DNA of 64,000 nt from Ferrimonas balearica DSM 9799 (GCF_000148645.1 NC_014541.1:1364001-1428000), one strand, 5' to 3'. Shown: positions 35,204 through 45,324, numbered from the stretch's first letter. Notes: generated by a model not told the origin, from the letters alone. Numbers and translations: made by a program.

Positions 35204-35228
35204 AAAAAAAGGCGCCTGAAGGCGCCTT
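35204..35228 (-). terminator. Terminator after the Asp-repeat lipoprotein gene
   Basis: GGCGCC-TGAA-GGCGCC stem, with seven A on the plus-strand left side (T run on the minus strand). It lies 15 bases beyond the stop at 35243. Confidence 0.9.
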
Positions 35229-35242
35229 ATCACGAAGACCGA

Positions 35243-37069
35243 TTACTGGGTGACGCTCACATCAAAGCCACGGGAGTCGTCGTAGTCCCAGTGCTCCGAC
35301 AGGATGCCGTCGTCGTTGCGGACGCTGATGACGAAGTTAAACATATCCACTGCATCGGCCTGCACCAGGGTGTAGGTCGCCTGGCAGGCGCCCCAGTCGC
35401 TGATCAGGCCGCTGTCGGCACCGGGGCCAAAGTTGCCGTGGCGCTCGAATTTACAGCTCACTTCGTCGCCATTGGGGTTGTTGATCACCGGCTCCAGCAC
35501 CAGCGTCTGGCCCACCCGGCCCATCAGGTCTTTGCTGTCGGCGCCGTTGATCAGCAGGGATTGTACGGTGGCCGGCTGTTTGTCGGTATCCAGCTTCAGC
35601 CAGATCTCCGCGCTCTCGCCATTGGGGATGCCATCGGTCCAGGTGGAGTACTGCACCTTGTAGACATAACGCGGCGCCGCCAGGGTGCCGTCGAACAGGA
35701 TCTCATCGCTCTCTGACGTCACGTTGTCGTGACCCAGGCCCATGTAGGAGAAGTAGCTCTGGCGCTCAGCCGGGCCCTCAACCTCGACCCGCAGCCACAG
35801 TTGGGCGTCCACGGCGACCGGCGTCTCTGGCTGAACCAGGAAGTAGGGGGGCTGGTCGACGTTCTCATACACCTCGTCACCCACCATCACTCGCTTGATG
35901 GTCAGCGGCTCGGCCTCGACATAGTCGGCCATTTGCAGGCTGAAGTAGGCACGACCATCCACCTGACCGTCAAAGCCCATAAAGCCATCGTCGTTGAAGT
36001 AGAAGAACTGGATCCCCTTGGCTTCGCTTTGGGCATCGGCTTCGGTGATTTGGTAGGTCATCTCAAAGCGACCGTTGTTGCCCGGCAGCACTTCGGGGGA
36101 CTGGAAGTCAGGTTCGTTGTATGCCTGAAGCGGACGCTGATTGGGATCCTCCACCACTATGGCAAGGGTGACGCTGTCGCCGATGGAATAGCCGTGCTCC
36201 GGCCAGGCATTGGCCTGCTGAGTCAGGGTCTCCTGAGCCACACCATCCACCTCAATCTGGGTGATGATGGGGTCCTGGTGCATGCGGAAGGCCCCGATGG
36301 AGTCGTTAAATTCGTCCAGGGTGATCAGGGTGCGGGTCCAGATTTTGGAACCGTCAATGGCCAGGGCATCGGCCTCAAGGCGGTATTCGCCGGTGGGGAT
36401 GCGTTCAAACTCAAAACGGCCGTTCTCGTCGGTGACGGCTTCGAACTCGCCATACTTACCGGTCAGCTTCACCGGGACACCGGACAGCAGCACGCCACCG
36501 GTGTCAGTAAAGGAGAAGTCCGGCAGGTTATCACCGTCGATGTCGATCAGGCGGTCGGCCACCATATCGCCGTCCACGTCGATATTGAGGTCGGCTTTAT
36601 AGTCGAAGTTGAGGTCGATATTGACGTCGGCCTTAGCATCGCAGTTGGTGTCCACGTTGAGGTGGATACCCTCGTTGTGGGTCAGCAGGTTGATGTTGGC
36701 CCAGCCGTCATTATCCAGATCGATGTTGTAGTAGAGGTTGCCCTCTTCGTCGGTCAGGTTCAGGTCCGGCTTGAGGTCGCCGTCAGTGTCCAGGTTCCAG
36801 CGGGCTCTGGGCACTTCGTCGTTGTAGCGGTCGCCGCAGACATGCCAGGTGGCCAGATCGGCCTCGCCTTGTTCTCCCTGGGCCAGCAGGTCAGCAAAGT
36901 TATGGGGACGGCTGATGCGGGCCATCGCGGCCGGGTTGAACAGGTGCTTATCGGCCTGCAGAGTGCCCTGCATAGCCAGGCCAGAATCCTGGCCTTCATC
37001 GGAGCTGCCGCCACCGCAGCCGGTCAGCAGCAGGGACAACGCAATCATGGAGAGAGAGTGACGAATCAT
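35243..37069 (-). CDS. Lipoprotein with 12-residue Asp-rich repeats and carboxypeptidase-regulatory-like domain
   Basis: 608 residues, no family recognised as a whole. The ATG at 37069 gives a lipobox LLTGC with Cys18, followed by a GGGSS linker. Residues about 92-187 form a run of short repeats of the type Dx[DN]xDxxxD(hydrophobic)NI. Four successive units, starting at 140, 152, 164 and 176, are exactly 12 residues apart (for example DLNFDYKADLNI and DVDGDMVADRLI). These resemble calcium-binding loops of EF-hand/thrombospondin type 3 repeats. Next comes a carboxypeptidase-regulatory-like module (GVPVKLTGKYGEFE to RIPTGEYRLEAD), then two or three beta domains to the end. Likely on the outer membrane or exported to the surface. 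Monocistronic. Confidence 0.82.
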   Translation of the reverse strand: MIRHSLSMIALSLLLTGCGGGSSDEGQDSGLAMQGTLQADKHLFNPAAMARISRPHNFADLLAQGEQGEADLATWHVCGDRYNDEVPRARWNLDTDGDLKPDLNLTDEEGNLYYNIDLDNDGWANINLLTHNEGIHLNVDTNCDAKADVNIDLNFDYKADLNIDVDGDMVADRLIDIDGDNLPDFSFTDTGGVLLSGVPVKLTGKYGEFEAVTDENGRFEFERIPTGEYRLEADALAIDGSKIWTRTLITLDEFNDSIGAFRMHQDPIITQIEVDGVAQETLTQQANAWPEHGYSIGDSVTLAIVVEDPNQRPLQAYNEPDFQSPEVLPGNNGRFEMTYQITEADAQSEAKGIQFFYFNDDGFMGFDGQVDGRAYFSLQMADYVEAEPLTIKRVMVGDEVYENVDQPPYFLVQPETPVAVDAQLWLRVEVEGPAERQSYFSYMGLGHDNVTSESDEILFDGTLAAPRYVYKVQYSTWTDGIPNGESAEIWLKLDTDKQPATVQSLLINGADSKDLMGRVGQTLVLEPVINNPNGDEVSCKFERHGNFGPGADSGLISDWGACQATYTLVQADAVDMFNFVISVRNDDGILSEHWDYDDSRGFDVSVTQ

Positions 37070-37371
37070 CGGGGAGTCATTCAAAAACCGCCTGCAGAGG
37101 CCGCCGGCTGCGGAACCGTCCCGGTTCGCAACGTGCTGTCGGACTGCATGGCACAGGGTTGCAACCGTCCATGGTGGGGTAGGGGGCTGACAGATCAGCA
37201 AAAAGTGGCGGAAGAGTAGGGCAAGTCCGGCTTCAGGTCACCGTCGAATGTGGGAGTACAGATGCGCTTTGTGATCCCGATCACCAGAGCGCGGGTGGGC
37301 AGTCAGAGCGCGTCAGATGAGGATAAAAAAAGGGAGCTCAAAGGCTCCCTTTCTTGAGGTGCGGTGTCGGC
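37070..37371. other. 302-base intergenic region
   Basis: Holds the promoter region of the Asp-repeat lipoprotein gene and the downstream end of purMN with its terminator at 37325. I see no other gene or repeat. Confidence 0.6.
37325..37352 (-). terminator. Terminator after purN
   Basis: AAAGGGAGC / GCTCCCTTT stem with a six-base loop; six A on the plus-strand left form the T run for the minus strand. Confidence 0.9.
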
Positions 37372-38019
37372 TCAGTCTTCAGAGGCGTAGCCAGCAACCG
37401 GCAGCACTTCGCCGTTGAACAGCGCCTTACCGTCGGTCATGGTCAGGCGGCCCTGGGCGAACCACTTCACCACCAGCGGGTAGATGCGGTGCTCCTGGGT
37501 GTGCACACGCTCGGCCAGGTCGTCGGCGTCGTCGCCTTCGAATACCGGCACTTTGGCCTGCAGAATCACCGGGCCACCGTCCAGTTCCGGTGTTACGAAG
37601 TGAACGGAACAGCCATGCTCCTCGTCACCGGCATCCAGCGCACGCTGGTGGGTGTTGAGGCCGGTGTACTTGGGCAGCAGTGACGGGTGGATGTTGAGCA
37701 TCCGGCCGGCAAAGCGGTTTACGAAACCTTCAGACAGGATCCGCATAAAGCCGGCCAGCACCACCAGGTCAACATTGAGCTGGCTCAGCTCAGCGTCGAG
37801 GCGGGCGTCATAGTCCTCACGGGATTCACCAGCCTGGGGGGCAACCACCAGAGCCGGGACACCGGCTTCTTCGGCACGGGTGAGGCCGTAAACGTCGGCC
37901 TTATTGCTCACCACGGCCACCACCTCACCGTTGATCTCGCCCGCCTGGCAGGCGTCGAGGATGGCTTGGAGGTTACTGCCGTTACCGGAGATCAGTACGG
38001 CGATGCGGATAGCGTTCAT
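37372..38019 (-). CDS. purN: Phosphoribosylglycinamide formyltransferase (GART 1)
   Basis: 215-residue enzyme that transfers a formyl group from 10-formyltetrahydrofolate to GAR in purine synthesis. Motifs: VLISGNGSNLQAILDA at the N-terminus, LVVLAGFMRIL, MLNIHPSLLPKYTGLNTH with the catalytic His and Asn, and HFVTPELDGGPVI with the catalytic Asp. Nine bases separate it from purM, with which it forms the usual purMN operon. Confidence 0.96.
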   Translation of the reverse strand: MNAIRIAVLISGNGSNLQAILDACQAGEINGEVVAVVSNKADVYGLTRAEEAGVPALVVAPQAGESREDYDARLDAELSQLNVDLVVLAGFMRILSEGFVNRFAGRMLNIHPSLLPKYTGLNTHQRALDAGDEEHGCSVHFVTPELDGGPVILQAKVPVFEGDDADDLAERVHTQEHRIYPLVVKWFAQGRLTMTDGKALFNGEVLPVAGYASED

Positions 38020-38028
38020 CGAGTTTCC

Positions 38029-39066
38029 TTAGTTGATTTCCACCTGGCCTTCGTCGCCCTGACGGTCGGCGATCTGGCCCAGGATCCAGGCCTGTTCGCC
38101 TTCGCCATTGAGCAGCGCGACGGCGGCTTCGGCTTGCGCGGCGGGCAGGGCGATGACCAGGCCCACGCCGCAGTTAAAGGTGCGGTACATCTCATGCTCG
38201 GTGATGTTGCCAGTGGCTTTGAGCCAGTGGAACACCGCCGGCCAGTCCCAGCTGTTGCCGTCGATAACGGCCTTGGCGTTGTCCGGCAGTACACGCGGGA
38301 TGTTTTCCCAGAAGCCACCACCGGTAATGTGGGAGATGGCGTGTACGTCGTGGGCCTTAAGCAGCTTGAGTACGGACTTAACGTAAATTTTGGTCGGCGC
38401 CATCAGGGCGTCGATCAGCGGTTGACCACCCACTTCGACGTCGGCCGGAGACTCTACCCGCTCCAGCACTTTGCGGATCAGGCTGTAGCCGTTGGAGTGC
38501 GGACCGGAGGAGGCCAGGGCGATGAGGGTGTCGCCGGCGGCCACTTTGGTGCCATCCAGCACCTCGTCCTCTTCCACCACACCGACACAGAAGCCCGCCA
38601 TATCGTAGTCGGCGCCTTCGTACATGCCGGGCATCTCGGCAGTCTCACCGCCGATCAGGGCACAACCGGCCATCTCACAGCCGTCGGCGATGCCGGTGAC
38701 CACGGAGGTGGCCACGTCCACATCCAGCTTGCCGGTGGCGTAGTAATCGAGGAAGAACAGCGGCTCAGCGCCCTGAACAATCAGGTCATTCACGCACATG
38801 GCCACCAGGTCGATACCCACGGTGTCGTGACGCTGATGGTCGATGGCCAGACGCAGCTTGGTTCCGACGCCGTCGGTGCCGGACACCAGCAGCGGCTTCT
38901 TGTAGCCCTGGGGCAGACGACACAGGGCGCCGAAACCGCCGAGGCCGCCCATCACTTCCGGACGGCGGGTGCGCTTAACGGCGGATTTGATGTTGTCGAC
39001 CAGGGCATTACCCGCGTCGATATCAACGCCGGCGTCTTTGTAGCTCAGAGGGTTTTGGGTAGTCAC
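38029..39066 (-). CDS. purM: Phosphoribosylformylglycinamidine cyclo-ligase
   Basis: AIR synthetase of 345 residues, the family length. Motifs: [15 protein letters not shown] at the N-terminus, [61 protein letters not shown], and [16 protein letters not shown]. Closes the imidazole ring in purine synthesis. Divergent from upp as in E. coli, with 233 bases between the two starts. I cannot see a convincing PurR box there. Confidence 0.97.
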   Translation of the reverse strand: MTTQNPLSYKDAGVDIDAGNALVDNIKSAVKRTRRPEVMGGLGGFGALCRLPQGYKKPLLVSGTDGVGTKLRLAIDHQRHDTVGIDLVAMCVNDLIVQGAEPLFFLDYYATGKLDVDVATSVVTGIADGCEMAGCALIGGETAEMPGMYEGADYDMAGFCVGVVEEDEVLDGTKVAAGDTLIALASSGPHSNGYSLIRKVLERVESPADVEVGGQPLIDALMAPTKIYVKSVLKLLKAHDVHAISHITGGGFWENIPRVLPDNAKAVIDGNSWDWPAVFHWLKATGNITEHEMYRTFNCGVGLVIALPAAQAEAAVALLNGEGEQAWILGQIADRQGDEGQVEIN

Positions 39067-39299
39067 AGAGGTGGCCTCAATAATGAGTGTTTTTATTTAT
39101 TAGACGTAGGGTGTTTTTCTGGCGCGCATTCTACCAGTTGCGCGGGGGATACCCAAGCGTCAGGCCATTTGGTGCAGAGATTCGTCAACGCCCGCGCAGG
39201 ATCACATTCCTGAACCAAGAATCACGTGAGGATCTTCCGCCAGTGAGAGAGTTCGGGCTAAAATTCCGCTAATTTGTCTGGCGAAACCTGGAGATGACG

Positions 39300-39926
39300 A
39301 TGAAGGTCACCGAAGTCAAGCACCCCCTTATTCAACATAAACTTGGCCTGATGCGCGAAGCGGAAATCAGCACCAAGCGCTTCCGTGAACTCGCCAGCGA
39401 AGTGGCTGCCCTGCTGACCTACGAGGCCACTGCCGACTTCGAAACCGAGACCGTGACCATCGAAGGTTGGAACGGCCCGATCCAGGTGAACAAGATCAAG
39501 GGCAAAAAAGTGACCGTGGTGCCGATTCTGCGCGCCGGTCTGGGCATGATGGACGGTGTGCTGGAGCACATCCCCTCTGCCAAAGTGTCCGTTGTGGGCA
39601 TCTACCGCGATGAAGAAACCCTTGAGCCGGTACCGTACTTCGAGAAGCTGGTTTCCAACATCGATGAACGTATCGCCATGGTGGTTGACCCGATGCTGGC
39701 CACCGGCGGCTCCATGATCGCCACCCTGGACCTGCTCAAGAAGCGCGGCTGCAAGCACATCAAGGTGCTGGTACTGGTTGCCGCGCCGGAAGGCATCAAA
39801 GCGCTGGAAGAGGCGCACCCGGACATCGAAATGTACACCGCGTCCGTTGACGAGTGCCTGAACGACAAGGGCTACATTCTGCCCGGTCTCGGCGATGCCG
39901 GTGACAAGATTTTCGGAACGAAATAA
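39300..39926 (+). CDS. upp: Uracil phosphoribosyltransferase
   Basis: 208 residues, as in E. coli, and clearly homologous along its length ([37 protein letters not shown], and the PRPP loop [12 protein letters not shown]). Converts uracil and PRPP to UMP. The ATG at 39300 is preferred to the one at 39294 because GGAG lies six bases before it and it opens the conserved MKVTEVKHP. Followed by the uracil permease gene. Confidence 0.97.
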   Translation: MKVTEVKHPLIQHKLGLMREAEISTKRFRELASEVAALLTYEATADFETETVTIEGWNGPIQVNKIKGKKVTVVPILRAGLGMMDGVLEHIPSAKVSVVGIYRDEETLEPVPYFEKLVSNIDERIAMVVDPMLATGGSMIATLDLLKKRGCKHIKVLVLVAAPEGIKALEEAHPDIEMYTASVDECLNDKGYILPGLGDAGDKIFGTK

Positions 39927-39937
39927 TTCCAGACAGC

Positions 39938-39963
39938 GGCGCCGGGAACGGCGCCCTTTTTTT
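39938..39963 (+). terminator. Terminator-like hairpin between upp and uraA
   Basis: GGCGCC-GGGAAC-GGCGCC stem followed by seven T, 11 bases after the upp stop and 22 before the uraA ATG. It should reduce read-through into uraA. Confidence 0.85.
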
Positions 39964-39984
39964 GCCAAAAACACGGAGTCTTCC

Positions 39985-41241
39985 ATGCAATCTCACTCTA
40001 CCGCCAGCGCTGCGGCAGACCACACCCTTCCACCCCAGGCCACCTGGCGTCAGGTTCTGGCGGGCAGCCAGATGCTGTTCGTTGCCTTCGGTGCGTTGGT
40101 GCTGGTGCCCCTGCTGACCGGCCTGAACGTCAGCGTTGCGCTGTTTACTGCCGGTATCGGCACCCTGATTTTCCAACTGGTGACCAAGCGCCAGGTGCCG
40201 GTGTTCCTGGCCTCCTCCTTCGCCTTTATCGCCCCCATCTCCTACGGTGTGGCGCAGTGGGGCATCTCCGACACCATGGGCGGCCTGATGGTGGCCGGCC
40301 TGGTCTACATCATCTTGTCCCAGGTGGCCCGTGTGGGTGGCGTGGAAGCGATCAACCGCTACCTGCCGCCGGTGGTTGTCGGCCCGGTGATCATGGTGAT
40401 CGGTCTGTCCCTGGCTCCGGTGGCGGTGTCCATGGCGCTGGGTTATCAGGGTGACAATCAGGTGGTGCCCACCGGCACTGCGCTGGCCATCGCTCTGCCG
40501 ACCCTGCTGACCGCTTTGCTGGTCGCGATCTGTGGCCGAGGCATGGTGCGCCTGCTGCCGATTCTGTGCGCCATCGTGGTGGGTTACACCCTCTCTCTGG
40601 CGTTTGGTATCGTGGATTTCACTCCGGTTCGCGACGCCGCCTGGCTGGCCCTGCCGGACTTCACCGCCCCGAGCTTCAACTGGCAGGCGATTCTGTTCCT
40701 GCTGCCGGTGGCCATTGCACCTGCGGTGGAGCACATCGGCGATATGGTCTCCATCTCCAGCGTGACCGGTAAAAACTACATCAAGAAGCCGGGCCTGCAC
40801 CGCACCCTGCTGGGTGATGGCCTGGCCACCACCGCTGCGGCTGCGCTCGGCGGTCCGCCGAACACCACCTACTCCGAAGTGACCGGCGCGGTGATGCTGA
40901 CCAAGAACTACGACCCGAAAGTGATGACCTGGGCCGCCGTGTCCGCCATCACCCTGGCGTTGATCGGCAAGTTCGGTGCCTTCCTGATGACCGTGCCCAC
41001 CGTGGTGATGGGCGGCATCATGATTCTGCTGTTCGGCTCCATCGCCGCAGTGGGCATGAATACTCTGGTGAAGCACCAGGTGGACATGAGCGAATCCCGT
41101 AACCTGGTGATCGTGGCCGTGACCCTGGTATTTGGCATCGGTGGCATGGCGCTGCCGATGGGTGAGTTTGTGCTGGAGGGCATCGCCCTGTGTGCCATCA
41201 CCGCCATTCTGCTGAACCTGCTGCTGCCTAAGTCCCGCTAA
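39985..41241 (+). CDS. uraA: Uracil permease UraA (NCS2 family)
   Basis: Inner-membrane uracil:H+ symporter of 418 residues. Signatures: [50 protein letters not shown], the substrate-binding Glu in [15 protein letters not shown], and the NCS2 signature [23 protein letters not shown] 39985 has ACGGAG upstream. Imports the uracil used by Upp; the two genes are adjacent as in E. coli. Confidence 0.95.
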   Translation: MQSHSTASAAADHTLPPQATWRQVLAGSQMLFVAFGALVLVPLLTGLNVSVALFTAGIGTLIFQLVTKRQVPVFLASSFAFIAPISYGVAQWGISDTMGGLMVAGLVYIILSQVARVGGVEAINRYLPPVVVGPVIMVIGLSLAPVAVSMALGYQGDNQVVPTGTALAIALPTLLTALLVAICGRGMVRLLPILCAIVVGYTLSLAFGIVDFTPVRDAAWLALPDFTAPSFNWQAILFLLPVAIAPAVEHIGDMVSISSVTGKNYIKKPGLHRTLLGDGLATTAAAALGGPPNTTYSEVTGAVMLTKNYDPKVMTWAAVSAITLALIGKFGAFLMTVPTVVMGGIMILLFGSIAAVGMNTLVKHQVDMSESRNLVIVAVTLVFGIGGMALPMGEFVLEGIALCAITAILLNLLLPKSR

Positions 41242-41260
41242 CAGATTGGCATGGCAGAGA

Positions 41261-41286
41261 GGGAAGCCCACGGGCTTCCCTTTTTT
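41261..41286 (+). terminator. Terminator after uraA
   Basis: GGGAAGCCC-AC-GGGCTTCCC stem followed by six T, 20 bases after the uraA stop. Confidence 0.93.
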
Positions 41287-41414
41287 GTGCCGGAATGTTG
41301 AGTGAAAGCGCGCAAATTTTGTTGTGGCGATAGCCCGTTACCCTCGCCACAAGGGGCCAATACGCGGCTGGCTATGGTAGACTTCGCTCAGACTCAGCAA
41401 CGAGAGCTTTGACT

Positions 41415-42470
41415 GTGCGATTCCTCCTTTCCCTGCTGCTTTGCCTGCCCATGACTGCCATGGCCGCGCAAGTGACGGATCTCTACCGTGGTGAAGTGCC
41501 TGTGGCCTCCCGCAGCAACGCCGATCAGAAGGCGGCCATTGCCGATGCCCTGGCGCAGGTGCTGGTGCGTGTCACCGGCGACGCCACCATCGCATCCCGC
41601 CCTGAAGCGCAGCCGCTGCTGCGCCAGGCCAACAATATGCTGCTCAGTTACGGCTACCAGGGTGGCACTCCCCTGACGCTGGAGGTCAGCTTTGATGGCC
41701 AGCGCATCAACCAGCAGTTGCAGGCTGCCCGTCTGCCGGTGTGGGGCGCGCAACGCCCGGAAACCCTGATGTGGTTGGCGATGGACGACACTGAAGAGGG
41801 GCGTATCCTGCTCAGTGACACCACCGAACAGACCGCTCAGTTGCAGGACGACGCCAAGCAGCGCGGCCTGCCACTGACGATGCCGATCCTTGATCTGGAG
41901 GATTCCATGGCGGTCAGCATCAATGATGTCTGGGGCAACTTTGTTGGTCCCATCGCCACCGCCAGTGCGCGATACAACCCGGACTTCTTTGTCAGCGGCC
42001 GAGTCAGCAATCAGGGGCAGCAGTGGGGCTACCAAATGAGTTTGTACGCCCCCAAAGCGGAGTCTGAGTTTGGTTTGCACCGTGCTCTGGTGCAGCGTAA
42101 CGGCACGGCCGACAGCCGTGAAGCCGCGCTTTCGGCCATGATGGCGGATCTGGCGGCGTATTACGCCGGGCGTTATGCCGCGGTAGCGGGCGAGGGTGGC
42201 GGCGAAACCCAACTGGTGTTCGAGATCGAAGGCAATATTACCCAGTTGGTGGCGCTGGAGCGCTATCTGCGCAGTTTGGCGCCGGTACAAGACCTGACCA
42301 TTCACAGTGTCATGGGGCGTACCATCACCTTTGAGGTGGAGTTGATCGGCGGCATGAATGAGCTGGATCAACTGCTTTCGCTGGAGTCTCGCGTTCAGTT
42401 GGTGGGCGCTGATGACGGTTTTGAACAAGATCTCGGCGATCAACCCCGCTATCGCTGGGAGGATCGCTGA
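41415..42470 (+). CDS. DUF2066-family secreted protein
   Basis: 351 residues with a signal peptide ending AMA near residue 18. The DUF2066 pattern is visible: TDLYRGEVPVASRSNADQKA, AIADALAQVLVRVTGD and LLSYGYQGGTPLTLEVSFD. The function of the family is not known to me; it is usually found just before hda in gammaproteobacteria, as here. I prefer the GTG at 41415, which has GAGAG eight bases upstream; a TTG six bases earlier is the alternative. Confidence 0.82.
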   Translation: MRFLLSLLLCLPMTAMAAQVTDLYRGEVPVASRSNADQKAAIADALAQVLVRVTGDATIASRPEAQPLLRQANNMLLSYGYQGGTPLTLEVSFDGQRINQQLQAARLPVWGAQRPETLMWLAMDDTEEGRILLSDTTEQTAQLQDDAKQRGLPLTMPILDLEDSMAVSINDVWGNFVGPIATASARYNPDFFVSGRVSNQGQQWGYQMSLYAPKAESEFGLHRALVQRNGTADSREAALSAMMADLAAYYAGRYAAVAGEGGGETQLVFEIEGNITQLVALERYLRSLAPVQDLTIHSVMGRTITFEVELIGGMNELDQLLSLESRVQLVGADDGFEQDLGDQPRYRWEDR

Positions 42471-42528
42471 TCCCTGGCCGGGCCGTGTTAAACTGGCCCG
42501 GTTCGTTTGATTGGAGTTTCTCTGCCTA

Positions 42529-43236
42529 GTGACATCCCGTGCCCCGACACAGCTGTCGTTGCCCGTCCATCTGCCTGATGATGAAACCTTCCGCAGTTAT
42601 TACCCTGCGGGCAATCAGCAACTGATCGATTCACTGCGCCAGGCTGCGGCCGGCGAGGGGGAAACCGTAACTTACCTGTGGGGCAGCGGGAAATCCGGTC
42701 GCACCCACCTGCTGCACGCCACCTGCGTGTACGCCAGCGAACTGGGTCGATCCACCTTCTATCTGCCTCTGGGCATCCACGCTTCCATGTCTCCGGCCAT
42801 TCTGGATGGCCTGGAAGACCTGTCTTTGGTGTGCCTGGATGACATTGATGAGGTGTGCCGCCATCCCATCTGGGAAGAGGCACTGTTTAACCTCTACAAT
42901 CGGGTGCGTGAGAAGGGGACCTGTCGACTGGTGGTGTCAGCCCGGGCCCCCGCCAATCAGGCTGGCTTCCTGCTGCCGGATCTGGTGTCGCGCCTGAATT
43001 GGGGCATCCATTACCAGCTTCACCCGCTGTCCGACGACGCCAAGCTGGCGGCCTTACAGCGGCGCGCCAAGATGCGCGGGTTGGATCTGGAAGAGGAGGT
43101 GGGTCGCTTCCTGATGACCCGTCTGGCGCGAGACCTGCGTACCCTGTTTGAGGTGCTGGACCGGCTCGATAAAGCCTCAATGGTGGCCCAGCGGCGCCTG
43201 ACCATCCCCTTCGTTAAAGAGACCCTGCACCTGTAA
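42529..43236 (+). CDS. hda: DnaA-homologue regulatory protein Hda
   Basis: AAA+ protein of 235 residues that, with the DNA-loaded sliding clamp, promotes hydrolysis of DnaA-ATP after initiation of replication. The N-terminal QLSLPVHLPDDETF has the clamp-binding QLSLP motif. The P-loop is WGSGKSGRTHLLHA, Walker B is VCLDDIDEV, and the sensor region is RLVVSARAPANQAG. The GTG start at 42529 is preferred because it gives the usual short leader before the clamp motif. Downstream is a convergent gene. Confidence 0.93.
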   Translation: MTSRAPTQLSLPVHLPDDETFRSYYPAGNQQLIDSLRQAAAGEGETVTYLWGSGKSGRTHLLHATCVYASELGRSTFYLPLGIHASMSPAILDGLEDLSLVCLDDIDEVCRHPIWEEALFNLYNRVREKGTCRLVVSARAPANQAGFLLPDLVSRLNWGIHYQLHPLSDDAKLAALQRRAKMRGLDLEEEVGRFLMTRLARDLRTLFEVLDRLDKASMVAQRRLTIPFVKETLHL

Positions 43237-43240
43237 CGGC

Positions 43241-43639
43241 TTACTCCACCGTCACCTGCAACAGATAGTGCTTATCGGCCGGCGCTCCGGATTCCCAGGC
43301 CCGGCCATAGGTGAGCTTAAGCGTCACCGCCCCTTTCTTTCCCGCCACAAAGTGCAGCTCCTGCCGTCCCGGCGCGCCGGCCAGCTCCGCCCCCTCTCCG
43401 GGGACAAAGTGCGGCTCGCCCTCCATCACCAGAACCGGTGCTGAGGTATCGGCCTGATACCAGCCAAAGCCGGTGCTGGGGTTGGCCTCCAGGCTGACAA
43501 TCAACGACTGGCCGGTTTTCATCACCAGGCTGCGGCCTTCGTGTTCTTCATCCACCTTCAGGGTGGGGCTGGGGCCACAGGCGCTCAATACCACGGCCAG
43601 TGGCAGCAGCAGGGCGATTCGGCGGAGCAATGGCATCAT
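43241..43639 (-). CDS. Chagasin-type (I42) cysteine-protease inhibitor lipoprotein
   Basis: 132 residues with a lipobox VVLSAC (Cys21). The mature part shows the three inhibitory loops of the I42 family: ANPSTGFGW (the NPTTG loop), a GAPGRQELHF segment and a final GRAWESG-like RxWE loop. It would inhibit papain-type cysteine peptidases in the periplasm or outside the cell. No such peptidase gene is in the window. Single gene converging on hda. Confidence 0.85.
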   Translation of the reverse strand: MMPLLRRIALLLPLAVVLSACGPSPTLKVDEEHEGRSLVMKTGQSLIVSLEANPSTGFGWYQADTSAPVLVMEGEPHFVPGEGAELAGAPGRQELHFVAGKKGAVTLKLTYGRAWESGAPADKHYLLQVTVE

Positions 43640-43733
43640 GGGAACACTCCTTTATTTGACTGGCCTCAGTATAGGCCCTTGCCCCGTTGCCCCCAAAGAC
43701 GCTAATACTTAGGCAACGCGTTGTAATGTCAGG

Positions 43734-45320
43734 ATGATGATGACCATCAAGTGCAGAGTGAATCGGACCGGTCTGGTCCGCTTGGGGCGGGCGGCGCTGT
43801 TGATGCTGGCGGCGGTACTGAGTGGCTGCGCCAGTTTGCCCGAACGGGAACCGGCGCCCGCCAGCTGGGCGATACGGGATACCGCCAATACCGCGTTGGC
43901 TGAGGTCACCGCCGATGATATCGCCGCGCACCCGGGCCTGTCGGGGGCGTTACTGCTGGGTGACCCGATGGACGCCTTTGTGGTGCGGCTGGGGATGATT
44001 GAGGCCGCCGAGAAGAGCCTCGACCTGCAGTACTACATCTGGCATCAGGATTTGACCGGTGACACTCTGCTGAACCGCTTGCTGCATGCCGCGGATCGGG
44101 GCGTCCGGGTGCGCCTGCTGTTGGATGACCTGGACACCGCCGGTAAGGCGGACACCCTGTTCGGGCTCGATGCCCACCCCAATATCGAGGTGCGGCTGTT
44201 CAATCCTTTTGCCAGTCGCACCAGCCGGGTGTCCGGCTTTCTCACCGATTTTGGCCGGGTAAACCGGCGCATGCACAACAAAACCATCACCGCGGATAAT
44301 CGCCTGACGGTGCTGGGGGGACGCAATATCGGCGATGAATACTTCAATGCCACCGAAGAGGTGGTGTTCGGCGATCTGGATGTGCTGTGCCAGGGCGCGG
44401 TGGTGGATGAGGTGTCGGTGCAGTTTGACCTGTACTGGAACAGCCCCTGGGCCTACCCCATGGACCGCTTTGCCAATGGCCGCGATACGGTGGCAGACCT
44501 TAACCGATTCCGCCGGGCTTCCGAAGCGCAGTTGGAACAGGCGAAAAAAAGTCGGTATGCGCAGGGGTTAGCCGGGGCCGTCCAAAAGCTGCGGTCACTG
44601 GAGAGTGACGACTTTGAATGGGGCCAGGCCAAGCTGATCTACGATGACCCGGGTAAGGTGGGGGGCCTCAAGCTCTCCAGCGACACGCACCTGGCCCCGG
44701 AACTGCTGAAGGTGATGGCTCAGGTTGAGCATGACCTGTTGATCATCTCGCCCTATTTTGTCCCGGGTGAGCGCCTGACCCAGTACCTGGTCAATATGGT
44801 GGAACGGGGCATACGGGTGCGCATCGTCACCAATTCACTGGCCGCCAATGACGTGCCGGTGGTGCACGCCGGTTATATGCGCTACCGCGAAGCGCTGGTG
44901 GCGGGCGGCGTTGAGTTGTTTGAATACAAGGCGCCGCTGGAGACGGAAACCGAGCAGCAGAAGGATAAGGAGCCCTTCTGGAAGGGCGCCTCCCGTGGCA
45001 GTCTGCACGCCAAGAGCATGGTGTTTGAGGAGGAGGGGCTGTTTGTCGGGTCCTTTAATCTGGACGCCCGCTCTGCGGTGCTCAATACCGAGATCGGGGT
45101 GCTGATCCACAACCCCGAATACGCCAAGAAGATCTCTGCGGATCTGGACCGCCTGATTCTGGATAAGGCCTATCAGGTCACTCTGGAGGAGGGCGATCTG
45201 GTTTGGGTCACCCGACATGATGGTGAGATGGTGCGTTTTGACCGGGAGCCGGACACCAGCTGGTGGACCCGCTTCAGCACCGGCTTTATGCGCTACATCG
45301 TACCGGAAGGAATGCTTTGA
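43734..45320 (+). CDS. clsC: Phospholipase D-family lipoprotein, cardiolipin synthase C-like
   Basis: 528 residues, with a possible lipobox VLSGC near residue 33. Two PLD catalytic HKD sites are present: HNKTITADNRL (near 180) and HAKSMVFEEEG (near 423), each followed by the family GG/GS and N residues (GGRNIGDEY, GSFNLDARS). The layout and the YYIWHQDLTGD opening resemble E. coli ClsC (YmdC), which makes cardiolipin from phosphatidylethanolamine and phosphatidylglycerol together with a partner. No ymdB-like partner gene is beside it. The start may be any of three consecutive ATGs at 43734-43740. Confidence 0.88.
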   Translation: MMMTIKCRVNRTGLVRLGRAALLMLAAVLSGCASLPEREPAPASWAIRDTANTALAEVTADDIAAHPGLSGALLLGDPMDAFVVRLGMIEAAEKSLDLQYYIWHQDLTGDTLLNRLLHAADRGVRVRLLLDDLDTAGKADTLFGLDAHPNIEVRLFNPFASRTSRVSGFLTDFGRVNRRMHNKTITADNRLTVLGGRNIGDEYFNATEEVVFGDLDVLCQGAVVDEVSVQFDLYWNSPWAYPMDRFANGRDTVADLNRFRRASEAQLEQAKKSRYAQGLAGAVQKLRSLESDDFEWGQAKLIYDDPGKVGGLKLSSDTHLAPELLKVMAQVEHDLLIISPYFVPGERLTQYLVNMVERGIRVRIVTNSLAANDVPVVHAGYMRYREALVAGGVELFEYKAPLETETEQQKDKEPFWKGASRGSLHAKSMVFEEEGLFVGSFNLDARSAVLNTEIGVLIHNPEYAKKISADLDRLILDKAYQVTLEEGDLVWVTRHDGEMVRFDREPDTSWWTRFSTGFMRYIVPEGML

Positions 45321-45324
45321 TCGG

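Noticed and set aside
35729-37219. Plus-strand open reading of 496 codons opposite the Asp-repeat lipoprotein
   Set aside because: Shadow of the minus-strand gene, whose lipobox, ribosome site and terminator are clear. The apparent repeats are the complement of the Asp repeats.
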